From the NCBI RefSeq assembly GCF_016863495.1, contig NZ_BOOZ01000050.1, positions 1-52,648 on the forward strand: a stretch of DNA of 52,648 nt. Direction: 5' to 3'. Below the pieces are notes generated by a model, which saw only the letters and a list, made by a program, of their open reading frames with translations, ran no database searches and had not been told where the DNA came from. The stretch is from Micromonospora andamanensis. Lineage in GTDB: Bacteria > Actinomycetota > Actinomycetes > Mycobacteriales > Micromonosporaceae. Positions 42,690 through 52,599 of this stretch are shown piece after piece. A program made the translations under genes and the position numbers. Positions within the stretch are counted from its first letter, which is position 1, and the number at the start of each line of letters is the position of its first letter.

Positions 42690-44285
42690 GTGACCGATCC
42701 CGGCGCCCGTTCCCACCTCGGTCCCCGCTCCGCGTCCGGCGCCCGCAGCGTTCCGGGGCTCGGCGATGCCCGGCCCGCGGGCCACCGCGACCTGCTGGCC
42801 CGGTACGTCGGACTGGTCGGGGCGCTGCTGCTGGCGGTCGCCGGATATCTCGGCGGTGCGCTGCCCGACGCCACCACCGCACCCGACGGCGGCCCGCTGA
42901 CCGTCACGCTGTGGCTGCTCGGCACGGTCGCCACGGTCGGCTCCTGGTGGGCGTTGCGCGCCGGTGCCCCGTCGACCAGGTGGGCGTACGTGACAGTCGG
43001 CTGGTGGACGCTGCCGCTGCTGGTGACCGCTCCGCTGGGTAGCCGGGACGTCTACTCGTACGCCTGCCAGGGTTGGATCTACGCCGACGGTGGTGATCCG
43101 TACGTCACCGGGGTGGCCGCGGCCGGATGCCCCTGGGTCGAGGCGGTCGCGCCGGTCTGGCGGGACACCCCGGCACCGTACGGGCCGTTCTTCGTGCTGC
43201 TCGCCGCCCTGACAGTGGTGCTCGGCGGCGGACTTGTCGGCACGCTGGTACTGCTGCGGGTACTGGCCCTCGCGGGCGTGCTGGCGGCGGCGGCCTGCCT
43301 GCCCGGCCTGGCCCGGGCAGCCGGCGTCCCGCCCCGGCGAGCGACCTGGCTGCTGCTGGCCTGCCCGCTGGTCGGGGTGCACCTGGTGGCCGGGGCACAC
43401 AACGACGCGGTGATGCTCGGCCTGCTCCTGCCCGCCCTGCTGATGCTGGTCCACGGTCCGGGGCGGCGTGGGCTCTGGGTGCTGCTGGTGGCCGGGACGT
43501 TGTTCGGACTGGCGGTGTCGGTGAAGGCCACCGCCGTGGTGGTGCTGCCGTTCGCGGCGCTGGCCGCCGTACGGGGTCGACCCGTCGTGCGGAAACTGCT
43601 GCGTGACGGGGGCCTGCTGGCGGTCGGGGTCTTCGGTGGGCTGCTGGTCCCCTCGCTGCTGACCGGTCTCGGGTTCGGCTGGCTCGGTGGGCTGGGCCGC
43701 AGCGGCGACACCGTGCAGTGGACCTCGCCGTCGACAGCCGTCGGCATGCTCGTCGACTACGTCGGTGAGCTGCTCGGCCGGCAACCCGACGCGGTCCCGG
43801 TGACCCGCATCGCCGGACTCCTCCTCCTGGCAGCCTTCCTCCCCCTCCTCTGGTCCCACACCCTCTCCACCCTCCGCCATCCCCACCCCCACTCCTACCC
43901 CTACCCAGCCGCGTTGATCATGAAGTTACTGCCATGGGCAAGCGCTTGCCCGGGCAATAACTTCATGATCAACGCGGCCTCTCGTGGGGGTGGGGTGGTG
44001 TTGGGGGGTGCGGGGGTGGCGTTGGGGGCGACTGTGGTGCTCGCGCCGGTGTTTCACCCGTGGTACGCCACCTGGCCGCTGGCGCTGCTCGCGGTGGCGG
44101 CCAGCCGGACCGGCTGGTTCGCGCTGCCGTGTGCGCTGGCCTCGTTCCTCGCCCTGCCGGACGGCACCAGCCTGGCCCGGCTGACCAAGGCCCCGGGCGC
44201 GATCGTGATGACGACCCTGGTCCTCGCCGCAGTCATCCGATTCCTGTCCGCCCACCGCTCACCGAGAACGCCCCCACCCCACTGA
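42690..44285 (+). CDS. Alpha-1,6-mannosyltransferase, MptB-like (second copy, with repeat insertion)
   Basis: A 531-aa paralogue of the preceding gene with the same landmarks (LGSRDVYSYACQGWIYADGGDPYVTG, WRDTPAPYGPFFVLL, HLVAGAHNDAVMLGLL, LAPVFHPWYATWPLALLA). The start is GTG 42690, with GGAGGAGAGG upstream. It is longer than copy one mainly because of about 45 extra residues near 400-445, before the last helices. That stretch (HPHPHSYPYPAALIMKLLPWASACPGNNFMINAAS...) is translated from a palindromic repeat (43908-43978) and flanking low-complexity DNA. The frame stays open, so the protein is probably still made. Confidence 0.8.
   Translation: MTDPGARSHLGPRSASGARSVPGLGDARPAGHRDLLARYVGLVGALLLAVAGYLGGALPDATTAPDGGPLTVTLWLLGTVATVGSWWALRAGAPSTRWAYVTVGWWTLPLLVTAPLGSRDVYSYACQGWIYADGGDPYVTGVAAAGCPWVEAVAPVWRDTPAPYGPFFVLLAALTVVLGGGLVGTLVLLRVLALAGVLAAAACLPGLARAAGVPPRRATWLLLACPLVGVHLVAGAHNDAVMLGLLLPALLMLVHGPGRRGLWVLLVAGTLFGLAVSVKATAVVVLPFAALAAVRGRPVVRKLLRDGGLLAVGVFGGLLVPSLLTGLGFGWLGGLGRSGDTVQWTSPSTAVGMLVDYVGELLGRQPDAVPVTRIAGLLLLAAFLPLLWSHTLSTLRHPHPHSYPYPAALIMKLLPWASACPGNNFMINAASRGGGVVLGGAGVALGATVVLAPVFHPWYATWPLALLAVAASRTGWFALPCALASFLALPDGTSLARLTKAPGAIVMTTLVLAAVIRFLSAHRSPRTPPPH
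43908..43978. repeat. 71-bp palindromic repeat inside the second mptB-like gene
   Basis: Left arm 43908-43943 and right arm 43944-43978 pair nearly perfectly: GCCGCGTTGATCATGAAGTT at both outer ends, two mismatches and a one-base bulge inside, AGCGCT at the centre. Such palindromes are normally intergenic in this group. Here it is read through in frame between membrane helices. Confidence 0.8.
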
Positions 44286-44316
44286 TCCCGAATCCGCGCT
44301 GGCGCACGCCCGAATT

Positions 44317-44367
44317 GTGGCAGCAAAGGTGCCCGACACGCCGCTGCGACAGCACCGGAACTGCCAC
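44317..44367. repeat. 51-nt dispersed palindrome (copy c)
   Basis: Starts GTGGCAG, ends CTGCCAC, central GACACGCCG, exactly 51 nt as at 1520-1570 and 27916-27966. It lies just after the second mptB-like gene, before the 15-bp tandem repeats. Confidence 0.65.
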
Positions 44368-44383
44368 GGATGCCGGTCGCCGT

Positions 44384-44480
44384 GGAGCCCGGCACGGTGG
44401 GGCCCGGCATGGTGGGGCCCGGCATGGTGGGGCCCGGCATGGTGGGGCCCGGCATGGTGGGGAGCCCGGCACGGTGAGGT
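44384..44480. repeat. 15-bp tandem repeat array
   Basis: Four exact copies of GGCCCGGCATGGTGG at 44401-44460, flanked by one variant unit on each side (GGAGCCCGGCACGGTG at about 44384 and 44461). The following GGTCGGGTGCGGTGG units to about 44510 look related. It occupies the 230-bp gap between convergent genes; no gene is seen. Likely variable between strains. Confidence 0.8.
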
Positions 44481-44515
44481 CGGGTGCGGTGGGGTCGGGT
44501 GCGGTAGGGGCTGGG

Positions 44516-45481
44516 TCAGCGGCGGGTGCCGCAGGTGGGGCAGGGTGCGCTGGGGCTGCCGCCGAGGCGACGGCGCAGAGCCACGGCGGCCGGCAGCACG
44601 GCCGGCCCGAGCAGCCCGACGGTGAGGGCGGCGCCGACAAGGGTCGGGTAGGTCGGACGCGGTGCACCACCGAGACCGTCCACCGCCCCGGCCAGGATGT
44701 GCACGCTGAGCAGGCCGATCGGGGTGAGCAGGACGACCACCGCCCAGCCGCCCCGCCAGTCCCGTCGCATGGCCAACCCGACCGCGAGCAGCACCCCGAC
44801 CCCCAACAGCACCATCCCGGTCGCCGGCAGCACCTGTTCGGCGCTCCACCGATAGGCGTCCCAGTAGTACGCGTGCCCGAACACGTACCCACCCACCGCT
44901 GCCACGATCGGCAGGGCCCGAGCCGGCAACGGCAGGTGGCTGTCGACGGCGAGCGCCAGCACACCGAGGGCGACCTGTGGCACAAGCACCAGCAGCGGCG
45001 GCCGGGGCAGGCCGGCGACCGGGCTCACCAGGAGAACCGCCACGGTGGCCAGCACCGCCCCGGCGACGGCCACCCGGGTGGCCCGGCCCGGTGCGACGAG
45101 CACGAGGACCGCCACGACCAGCCATGCCAGCCACGCGACGATGCCTGTCGACGTGAACGGGCCGAACACCGGCACGCCCGCCTCGGCGGGTGGCGGATAC
45201 TGCTCGACGAGTGCCCAGAAGCCGGCCAGGAAGGCGGCGGTGGTCAGCGCGAGCAGCGCCGCGAGGCGTACCCCGGGGGCCAGGTCGTTGGCGCCGGCGG
45301 CCCGCAGCCGCTGGCGGAGACCTCCACGCACGAGGTCGGCGGCGTCCGCGACGGAGGGCCAGCGTCGTCGCGGGTCCGCCAGGTCGAGGTACGTCCCGAC
45401 GATCTCGTCGCCCCGGTCGTGGCGATAGTCCATCGGGTACGCCCGCAGCAGGTGCCGGTAGCGACGCTCAAGCGTGCTCAT
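44516..45481 (-). CDS. Multi-pass membrane protein downstream of padR
   Basis: A 321-aa protein. The soluble N-terminus MSTLERRYRHLLRAYPMDYRHDRGDEIVGTYLDLA resembles the start of permease-like or DUF1700-like proteins often encoded next to PadR regulators. About eight membrane segments follow, with a Cys-rich end (APCPTCGTRR). ATG 45481 is the start. It lies 76 bp downstream of the padR gene on the same strand and is probably co-transcribed and regulated by it. Confidence 0.7.
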   Translation of the reverse strand: MSTLERRYRHLLRAYPMDYRHDRGDEIVGTYLDLADPRRRWPSVADAADLVRGGLRQRLRAAGANDLAPGVRLAALLALTTAAFLAGFWALVEQYPPPAEAGVPVFGPFTSTGIVAWLAWLVVAVLVLVAPGRATRVAVAGAVLATVAVLLVSPVAGLPRPPLLVLVPQVALGVLALAVDSHLPLPARALPIVAAVGGYVFGHAYYWDAYRWSAEQVLPATGMVLLGVGVLLAVGLAMRRDWRGGWAVVVLLTPIGLLSVHILAGAVDGLGGAPRPTYPTLVGAALTVGLLGPAVLPAAVALRRRLGGSPSAPCPTCGTRR

Positions 45482-45557
45482 GCCGGCCCTCCGCTTCGCT
45501 GCGTGCCGGCCTGAGGCTCAAGTGGACTGCGTTGATGATTCGCTCGCTGACACTCGC

Positions 45558-45917
45558 TCATGCCAGACCTCCGGCGGTACGCGGTGCGAGCGGCTGCACC
45601 GAGCGGGCGCGGAGTCGGGCGGTGGCGGCCTCGACGTTGCGGCGCAGCCGTTCGGTCTCGGCGGCGAGCGTCGCGTCACCGGTGGGGGAGAGGCGGTAGT
45701 AGCGGCGCAGCCGCCCGTCGACTGTCTCCTCCCGGTCGAGTTCGACCAGGCCGGCGTCGGTGAGCCGGTCCAACGCGCCGTAGAGGGTGCCGGGGCGCAG
45801 CGACAGCCGCCCGTCGGAGAGGGCCGCGACCTCGCCGATGATCGCGTAGCCGTGCATCGGCTCGCGGGCGAGCGCGGTCAGGATGAGGAAGGTGGGTTCG
45901 CGTAGCGGAGTGTCCAC
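45558..45917 (-). CDS. PadR-family transcriptional regulator
   Basis: A 119-aa winged-helix repressor of the short PadR type. The N-terminus is LREPTFLILTALAREPMHGYAIIGEVAAL, the recognition wing is RLSLRPGTLYGALDRLTDAGLVELDREETVDGRLRRYYRLSPTG, and a C-terminal dimerisation helix follows. GTG 45917 is the start. An A/T-rich dyad at 45924-45946 just upstream is a plausible autoregulatory operator. The likely target is its own operon with the membrane protein at 44516-45481. Confidence 0.85.
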   Translation of the reverse strand: MDTPLREPTFLILTALAREPMHGYAIIGEVAALSDGRLSLRPGTLYGALDRLTDAGLVELDREETVDGRLRRYYRLSPTGDATLAAETERLRRNVEAATARLRARSVQPLAPRTAGGLA

Positions 45918-45923
45918 CCGCTG

Positions 45924-45946
45924 AATATATCGGACGCGAAGATATT
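45924..45946 (-). promoter_or_regulatory. A/T-rich dyad upstream of padR
   Basis: AATATATCG (45924-45932) and CGAAGATATT (45937-45946) form an imperfect inverted repeat, 7 nt upstream of the padR start and unusually A/T-rich for this genome. Candidate PadR operator overlapping the promoter. Confidence 0.4.
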
Positions 45947-45964
45947 GCGGGGGCCGACATGCCA

Positions 45965-45997
45965 CGGGCCGGCCCCGCGAAGTGCGGAGCCGGCCCG
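45965..45997 (-). terminator. Hairpin downstream of glnA1
   Basis: CGGGCCGGC (45965-45973) / GCCGGCCCG (45989-45997) with a further CCGC/GCGG pairing inside, 16 bp past the glnA1 stop. It separates glnA1 from the padR operon on the same strand. Confidence 0.65.
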
Positions 45998-46012
45998 GAT
46001 GGCGCTGAGCGA

Positions 46013-47437
<1,425 letters not shown>

Positions 47438-47818
47438 TCGTCCTCCTGGCACGTCCACGGGTAGCTAGGCTCCTGGCGACGCTATGGCCGTGCGGTTGCC
47501 CGGCCATGTCTCCAGTGTTTCTGCCGTGTTACGTCCCTCGCGTTGGGTCACCCCGGTGCCTGACCCGGACACCTCACACCCGAGGAACGGGTCCGGCTGT
47601 GCCAGTGTAGTGAAACTTGATGAGGTTGGTCCTTTTTGGCGCCACGCGTCGGCCCGGCCCCGACACCCGTGCCGATCCGCCCGGCGTCCGTTCCGGTCGG
47701 CCCCGACGGCCGGGTCCGGCTCGGTTCGGCGCCAGCTTCCGCTTCCGGTACGCGTACGCTTCCCGCCGGGCGTCGGGCCTGCACCGGGTCGGTTCCGGCG
47801 CTGACTAGGCTCGTGCGG
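47438..47818. other. Divergent promoter gap glnA1 / RDD gene
   Basis: No gene seen in 381 bp. The left part is the glnA1 leader with the GlnR-like box. The middle has the A/T-richer AGTGTAGTGAAACTTGATGA (around 47607), probably promoter sequence. The right part stays open in the RDD frame, but is Pro/Arg-rich and looks untranslated. Confidence 0.4.
47517..47532 (-). promoter_or_regulatory. GlnR-like box upstream of glnA1
   Basis: Read on the minus strand, GTAAC-ACGGCA-GAAAC (47532 down to 47517) matches the actinobacterial GlnR consensus gTnAC-n6-GaAAC. A weaker GTGAC lies 19 nt further upstream. It is 80-95 bp before the glnA1 start, a suitable place for activation under nitrogen limitation. 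Confidence 0.6.
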
Positions 47819-48217
47819 GTGACCACCCAGCCGCGTCCCTCGCCGCCCCCCGCCACGGACCCCGACTTCGTCCCGGCCGACCTGGGTCGCCGGTTCGGGG
47901 CGCTGGTCATCGACTGGATTCTCTGCCTACTCGCGTCCGGGTTGTTCGCCAGCCCGGCCCGGGACGCCTGGGCACCGGTGCTGGTGCTGATCCTGCTGTA
48001 CGGCGTCTTCCTGGGCCTGTTCGCCCAGACCCCCGGCATGTACCTGACCCGGATCCGGTGCGTCGACTGGACCGACGGCGGCCGGATCGGTCTGCTCCGG
48101 GCACTGCTGCGTGGGGTGCTGCTGGCCCTGGTCGTCCCCGCCCTGCTGATGGACCAGCACCGGCGCGGCCTGCACGACCGCCTCACCGGCTCCGTCGTCA
48201 CCCCCGCGCAACGGTGA
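47819..48217 (+). CDS. RDD family membrane protein
   Basis: A 132-aa protein with a proline-rich N-terminus and three membrane segments. The RDD hallmark is split: LGRRFGALVIDWIL at the start of the domain and RRGLHDRLTGSVVTP at the end. RDD proteins occur widely and are sometimes linked to ion transport. GTG 47819 (VTTQPRPSP) is chosen; in-frame sequence upstream is unlike a protein. Convergent with the DUF4191 gene. Confidence 0.8.
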   Translation: MTTQPRPSPPPATDPDFVPADLGRRFGALVIDWILCLLASGLFASPARDAWAPVLVLILLYGVFLGLFAQTPGMYLTRIRCVDWTDGGRIGLLRALLRGVLLALVVPALLMDQHRRGLHDRLTGSVVTPAQR

Positions 48218-48313
48218 TCCGTCCCACTCTCGCGCTGGCGCGCTGACCCGCGAAACGCATGAACCCGCGCAGCGGTGATCCGTTCCGCTCGCGCGGACCC
48301 GCGAAAGGCATCA

Positions 48314-48360
48314 CCCCCGCGCATCGCCGATCAGGGGTGCTGATCGGCGGCGCACGGGGG
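48314..48360. terminator. Bidirectional hairpin between convergent genes
   Basis: Arms 48314-48333 and 48341-48360 pair over 20 bp with three mismatches (inner CGCCGATCA / TGATCGGCG perfect) around 7 nt. It lies between the stops of the RDD and DUF4191 genes and probably serves both. Confidence 0.7.
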
Positions 48361-48390
48361 TGCGGGTCTGCCGTGGAACAGGGCGGCTGG

Positions 48391-49080
48391 TCAGCGACCG
48401 CGCGACTGGCGGAACGCGCCGCGCGGCGGGCGCAGGTTCTTGGGTATGGCCCCCTTGGGCATCTGCGGGCGGGCGGTAAGAGCCTTGAGCCGCTTGTCCA
48501 GGGAGTTGACGTCCTTGCCGCTGAGATTGCGGGGCAGCCGCATCAGCGTCATCCGCAGCTTACGGATCGGCAGCTCGCCCTCGTCCTGCCCGATGACGTA
48601 GTCGTAGAGCGGGGCGTTGCCGATCACCTTGGCGAGTCGACGCTTTTCCTGGCCGAGCAGCCCGCGGACCCGCTGCGGGTTGCCCTCGGCCAGCAGGATC
48701 ACGCCGGGACGGCCGATGACCAGGTGCACCATGTCCATCTGGGTGGTCGAGCTGACCGCCGGGGAGACCCGCCAGTCACCGCGCATGTTCTCCATGATCT
48801 GCGCGGCGGCGCCCGGCTGCCCCTCGGCCGCGTTCATCATCGCCCGGTTCGACCGGAGGTTGAGCACGATCAACAGGCAGAGCAGGGCGAACAGGATGCC
48901 CAGCGGCAACCAGAGCCAGCCCCAGAGCGCGACCGCGACAACGGTCAGCGCGAGCGGGATCAGCACCGCACCGGTCGCCAGCGGGGCGAACCACTTGTCC
49001 TGCTTGGCGGTGAACCGGAACACCAACCCGATCTGCTTCAGCCGCTGGCCGAACGAGACCTTCTCCTGGGGCTTTGCCAT
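48391..49080 (-). CDS. DUF4191 membrane protein
   Basis: A 229-aa protein with a short cytoplasmic N-terminus, two membrane helices at about residues 35-72 and a soluble C-terminal domain (MENMRGDWRVSPAVSSTTQMDMVHLVIGRPGVILLAEG...RLLGQEKRR-like). This is the DUF4191 architecture conserved in actinobacteria; function unknown. ATG 49080 is the start. In other actinobacteria the family often lies near glnA and lipoate genes, as here beside glnA1 and the RDD gene. Confidence 0.82.
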   Translation of the reverse strand: MAKPQEKVSFGQRLKQIGLVFRFTAKQDKWFAPLATGAVLIPLALTVVAVALWGWLWLPLGILFALLCLLIVLNLRSNRAMMNAAEGQPGAAAQIMENMRGDWRVSPAVSSTTQMDMVHLVIGRPGVILLAEGNPQRVRGLLGQEKRRLAKVIGNAPLYDYVIGQDEGELPIRKLRMTLMRLPRNLSGKDVNSLDKRLKALTARPQMPKGAIPKNLRPPRGAFRQSRGR

Positions 49081-49275
49081 GGCGTCGAGTCTAGTGGTCG
49101 CCCGCCGCACCGTTGATCCGCGGCCGGCTGAGTACCTTACGACCCCGCTACGCCGCCAACGACCCGGCGTAAGGAGGGCGAGCGGGCACAGATCAGGCAC
49201 TCTGCCCATGCCCCGGCGGCACCTTCGCGAGCAGAGTCAATGTCACCAGTTGACGACGATCGCAGGGAGCCCGAC

Positions 49276-49446
49276 ATGTTCGGTCACGACGCCAACCTCA
49301 TGCTCACCCTCTACCGTACGCACTCCGCCGAGCTGCGGGCCGAGGCCGCCCGGGACCGGCTGGCCCGGTCGCTGCCGCACCGCTCGGCACGCGGCTGGCT
49401 GAACCGCAGGCATCACCGCACGGGTACCGACGAGGCCCGTCACTGA
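49276..49446 (+). CDS. Small hypothetical protein
   Basis: A 56-aa protein (MFGHDANLMLTLYRTHSAELRAEAARDRLARSLPH...) that is helical and basic, with no membrane segment. ATG 49276 has AGGGAG 6 nt upstream and is preferred over ATG 49240, which has no Shine-Dalgarno. It lies just before the LuxR-type regulator. Short HDAN..LxxxR proteins of this kind are common in actinobacteria; role unknown. Confidence 0.6.
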   Translation: MFGHDANLMLTLYRTHSAELRAEAARDRLARSLPHRSARGWLNRRHHRTGTDEARH

Positions 49447-49687
49447 GCGCGCCGGGATGGAGAACCAGCCGCCCCGCGCCCGCCCCGACACCAGCACAGG
49501 TGCCGGGGCCGGCGCGGTTACGGCCATCGACGGCGACACCAGCACCGGCCCGGACGTCAGCGGAGGCACAGTCACCAGCAGGATCGTCAGAACCGGTTCG
49601 GTCGCGGACACCGCTACAGGCGCCGGCAGCGGCCCGACGGACGGGAGCCGAGAGAACGGCCGGCAGGGCGGCGAGGCTCGGCGTGGC

Positions 49688-52576
49688 ATGCTCGGTGCCG
49701 TGACCGTCCGCCCCACCAGTACCGTCCTCGTCGGCCGCCAGCGTGAGATGACCCGGCTACGCGAGGCGGTCGCCCGCGTCCGCGCCGGGGAGCCGGTCAC
49801 CCTCCTGGTCGGCGGCGAGGCCGGGGTGGGTAAGACCCGCCTGCTGGAGGAGTTCGGGCGCTCCGTCGGCGACAACGCCCGCCTGCTGGTCGGGCAGTGC
49901 CTCGAACTCGGTGAGGCCGGCCTGCCGTTCGCCCCGTTCGCCGCGGTTCTGCGGGCGGTGCTGCGCCGCGACGGGACCGGCGTCCTCGACGGGTACGACG
50001 GCGAGTTCGCCCGCCTGCTGCCGGAGCTGGCCCGACCGGCCGGCGTCACCGCGCCCGCCGCCGCACCACCCTCGGACGCCCCCCGTGGCTACCTGTTCGA
50101 CCTGGTCGCCCAGCTCTTCGGCCGGCTCGCCGCCGACCAGCCACTGATAGTGGCGATTGAGGATCTGCACTGGGCGGACCGGTCGACCCGCGATCTGATC
50201 GGCTTCCTGGTGCGGGCGGGCCACCCCGGCCCGCTGCTGCTGGTCTGCACCTATCGCACCGACGAACTGCACCGGGGCCACCCGCTGCGGCCCTTCCTGG
50301 CCGAGCTGGACCGGGCCCGGGGTGTCGAGCGGGTCGAGCTGTCCCGGCTGGAGCGGGACGGCACCGGGGCGGTCCTCGCCGGCCTACTCGGTGCCGAGCC
50401 GGCCGCCCGGGCGGTCGACGACATCCACGACCGTACCCAGGGCAACCCCCTGTTCATCGAGGAACTGGCCGCCGCCGGCAGCCCGATCGGCTGCGCCGCG
50501 CTGCCGGACACGCTGCGCGATCTCCTGCTGGCCCGGGTGGACCGGCTGCCCGAGCCCGCCCAGCGGGTACTGCGGATCGCCGCCGCCGGTGGCAACCGCC
50601 TGTCCCACCAGTTGCTCGCCGAGGTCGCCGGCCTGCCCGAGGCGGAGCTGGACGACGCCCTGCGGGCCGCAGTCGCCGCTCAGCTGCTGGTCGCCGACCC
50701 GGACGGCGACTACGAGTTCCGGCACGCCCTGGTCCGCGAGGCGGTCCACGACGAGCTGCTGCCCGGTGAGCACGCCCGGCTGCACGCCCGGTTCGCCGCC
50801 GCCATCGAGGCTCAGCCGTACCTGGTCGCCGCCGGCCGGGCCCCGGCCGAGATCGCCCACCACTGGCACGCAGCCCACGATCATCCCCGAGCCCTGGTGA
50901 CCGCCCGGGTGGCCGCCTGCGCCGCCGCCGACAGGTACGCGTACGCGGAGCAGACCCGGCTGCTGGAACGGGTACTGGAATTGTGGGAGCTGGTGCCCGA
51001 CGCGGCCGACCGGCTCGGCATGGATCACCTCGCGGTGCTGGAGGAGACACTCAGCGCGGCGACCACCGCCGGGGACTACAAGCGCGCGCTGACCCTGACC
51101 CGGGCCGCGTTGGCCGAGGTGGACTCCGGGGCGCAGCCGCTGCGTGCGGCACGGCTGCTGGACCGGCGCGGCCGGATGCTGGCCATGCTCGGCAAGAGCG
51201 ACGGCGCGACCGAGCTGCGGGAGGCGTACCGGCTGGTTTCCGGGGTGACGGACGGTCCGGAGCGGCTGCTGCTGCTCGCCGACCTCGCTGATCATCTGGC
51301 CCGCATCGACCATGCCGACGCGGCCCGGATCGCCGCCGAGGTGGTGACCGCGGCGCAGACCGGTGGCACCGACTGCGCACTGCTGCCGGTGCAGCTCGCG
51401 GTGCTCAGTCGCCGGGAGGGCGCGGCGGATCTCGGGCTGGCCGAGCTACGCCGCTGTGAGGCGCTGGCCCGCGCCGCCGGGGAGGTGCCGGCGCTGGTCA
51501 GCGCACTTGTGCACATCTCCGACGTGCTCTTCGAGTTGGGCCGGTACGACGAGTCGGCGCAGGCCGCCGCCGACGGGATGAACGAGGCGCGTCGGGTCGG
51601 CATCAGTCGCTCCACCGGGGCGTACCTGCTCTCCAACCGGGCGGAGGCGCTGCTGGCGCTGGGCCGCTGGTCGGAGGCCGACCAGGTGTGTGCCGAGGCG
51701 GCCCGGCTCGACCCGCCGGGTGTCTCCGGGCTGCACTGGCTGCAACTGCGGGCCGTCCTGCGGTTGGCGCAGGGGCATCCCCGCGCCGACGAGACGGTCG
51801 GCCGGGCGTTGGGTTTCCTCACCAAGCCGTACCTGCATCCGCACAACCGGCTGCCGTTGCACCAGTTGCGCCTGGAGGCGGCGCTGGTGGCCGACGACCG
51901 GTTCGAGGCGGTCCGGGCGGCGCAGGCGAGCCTGGCCGATCCCGCGATCGTCGACTACCCCCGCTACGGCTGGCCGGTGCTTGCCGCGACGGCGCGGGCC
52001 GCCCGGCACACTGGCGACGAGGAGATGGCCGCCGAGGTGGCCACGCTGGCTGGCGGCGTCGCGGCCCGGTTCCCCGCCGAGCGGGCGTACGCCGCCGAGG
52101 TCATCGCGACGGCCGGTGCCGGGCCCCTCGCCGCCTGGCAGACGGCGGTGGCGGCCTGGCGGACCGCCGGTCAGCCCGGGGAACTGGCGCGGGTGCTGCT
52201 GGGGTACGCCGAGGCGGCGGCGGGCGCGGGGGAGCGGGACGAGGTCGGCGCGGCGGTGAGCGAGGCCGCCGCGCTGGCCGACGGGCTCGGCGCGATCCGG
52301 CTCGCCGAGCGGGCGGCCACCCTGGCCCGCCGGGTGGGCCTGCGTGGTGCGGGCCGGGGTCGCCCCGGCGCGGATCTGCTCACCGAGCGGGAACGCGAGG
52401 TGCTGCGCCTGGTCGCCGCGGGACACAGCAACAGCCGCATCGCCGAGCAACTGTTCATCTCGCCCAAGACGGCGAGCGTGCACGTCTCCCGGATCATCGC
52501 CAAACTGGACGTGACGAACCGCGTCGAAGCCGCCGCCATCGCCCACCGCCTCAACCTCCTCACCGACCACCCCTGA
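49688..52576 (+). CDS. Large LuxR-family (LAL-type) regulator with AAA ATPase domain
   Basis: A MalT/LAL-type transcription activator of about 960 aa. The N-terminal AAA/NTPase has Walker A VGGEAGVGKTRLL (about 38-50) and Walker B LIVAIEDLHWADRSTRD. A long helical TPR-like middle region follows. The C-terminal LuxR HTH is LTEREREVLRLVAAGHSNSRIAEQLFISPKTASVHVSRIIAKLDV (last about 65 residues). The frame is open back to 49457, but the first 77 residues there are Thr/Gly-rich low complexity; I start at ATG 49688, with GTG 49700 equally possible. The target genes are unknown. Confidence 0.85.
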   Translation: MLGAVTVRPTSTVLVGRQREMTRLREAVARVRAGEPVTLLVGGEAGVGKTRLLEEFGRSVGDNARLLVGQCLELGEAGLPFAPFAAVLRAVLRRDGTGVLDGYDGEFARLLPELARPAGVTAPAAAPPSDAPRGYLFDLVAQLFGRLAADQPLIVAIEDLHWADRSTRDLIGFLVRAGHPGPLLLVCTYRTDELHRGHPLRPFLAELDRARGVERVELSRLERDGTGAVLAGLLGAEPAARAVDDIHDRTQGNPLFIEELAAAGSPIGCAALPDTLRDLLLARVDRLPEPAQRVLRIAAAGGNRLSHQLLAEVAGLPEAELDDALRAAVAAQLLVADPDGDYEFRHALVREAVHDELLPGEHARLHARFAAAIEAQPYLVAAGRAPAEIAHHWHAAHDHPRALVTARVAACAAADRYAYAEQTRLLERVLELWELVPDAADRLGMDHLAVLEETLSAATTAGDYKRALTLTRAALAEVDSGAQPLRAARLLDRRGRMLAMLGKSDGATELREAYRLVSGVTDGPERLLLLADLADHLARIDHADAARIAAEVVTAAQTGGTDCALLPVQLAVLSRREGAADLGLAELRRCEALARAAGEVPALVSALVHISDVLFELGRYDESAQAAADGMNEARRVGISRSTGAYLLSNRAEALLALGRWSEADQVCAEAARLDPPGVSGLHWLQLRAVLRLAQGHPRADETVGRALGFLTKPYLHPHNRLPLHQLRLEAALVADDRFEAVRAAQASLADPAIVDYPRYGWPVLAATARAARHTGDEEMAAEVATLAGGVAARFPAERAYAAEVIATAGAGPLAAWQTAVAAWRTAGQPGELARVLLGYAEAAAGAGERDEVGAAVSEAAALADGLGAIRLAERAATLARRVGLRGAGRGRPGADLLTEREREVLRLVAAGHSNSRIAEQLFISPKTASVHVSRIIAKLDVTNRVEAAAIAHRLNLLTDHP

Positions 52577-52599
52577 CCCAGCCTGCGCCGATCATGCAG

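Noticed and set aside
39462..44285. A 1607-codon open frame
   Set aside because: Its first two thirds are out-of-frame translation of two other membrane protein genes. Only the last part, from GTG 42690, is a real gene (second MptB-like).
49457..49687. 77-residue N-terminal extension of the LuxR-type regulator
   Set aside because: Thr/Gly-rich low complexity with no domain; the NTPase region starts normally from ATG 49688 or GTG 49700.
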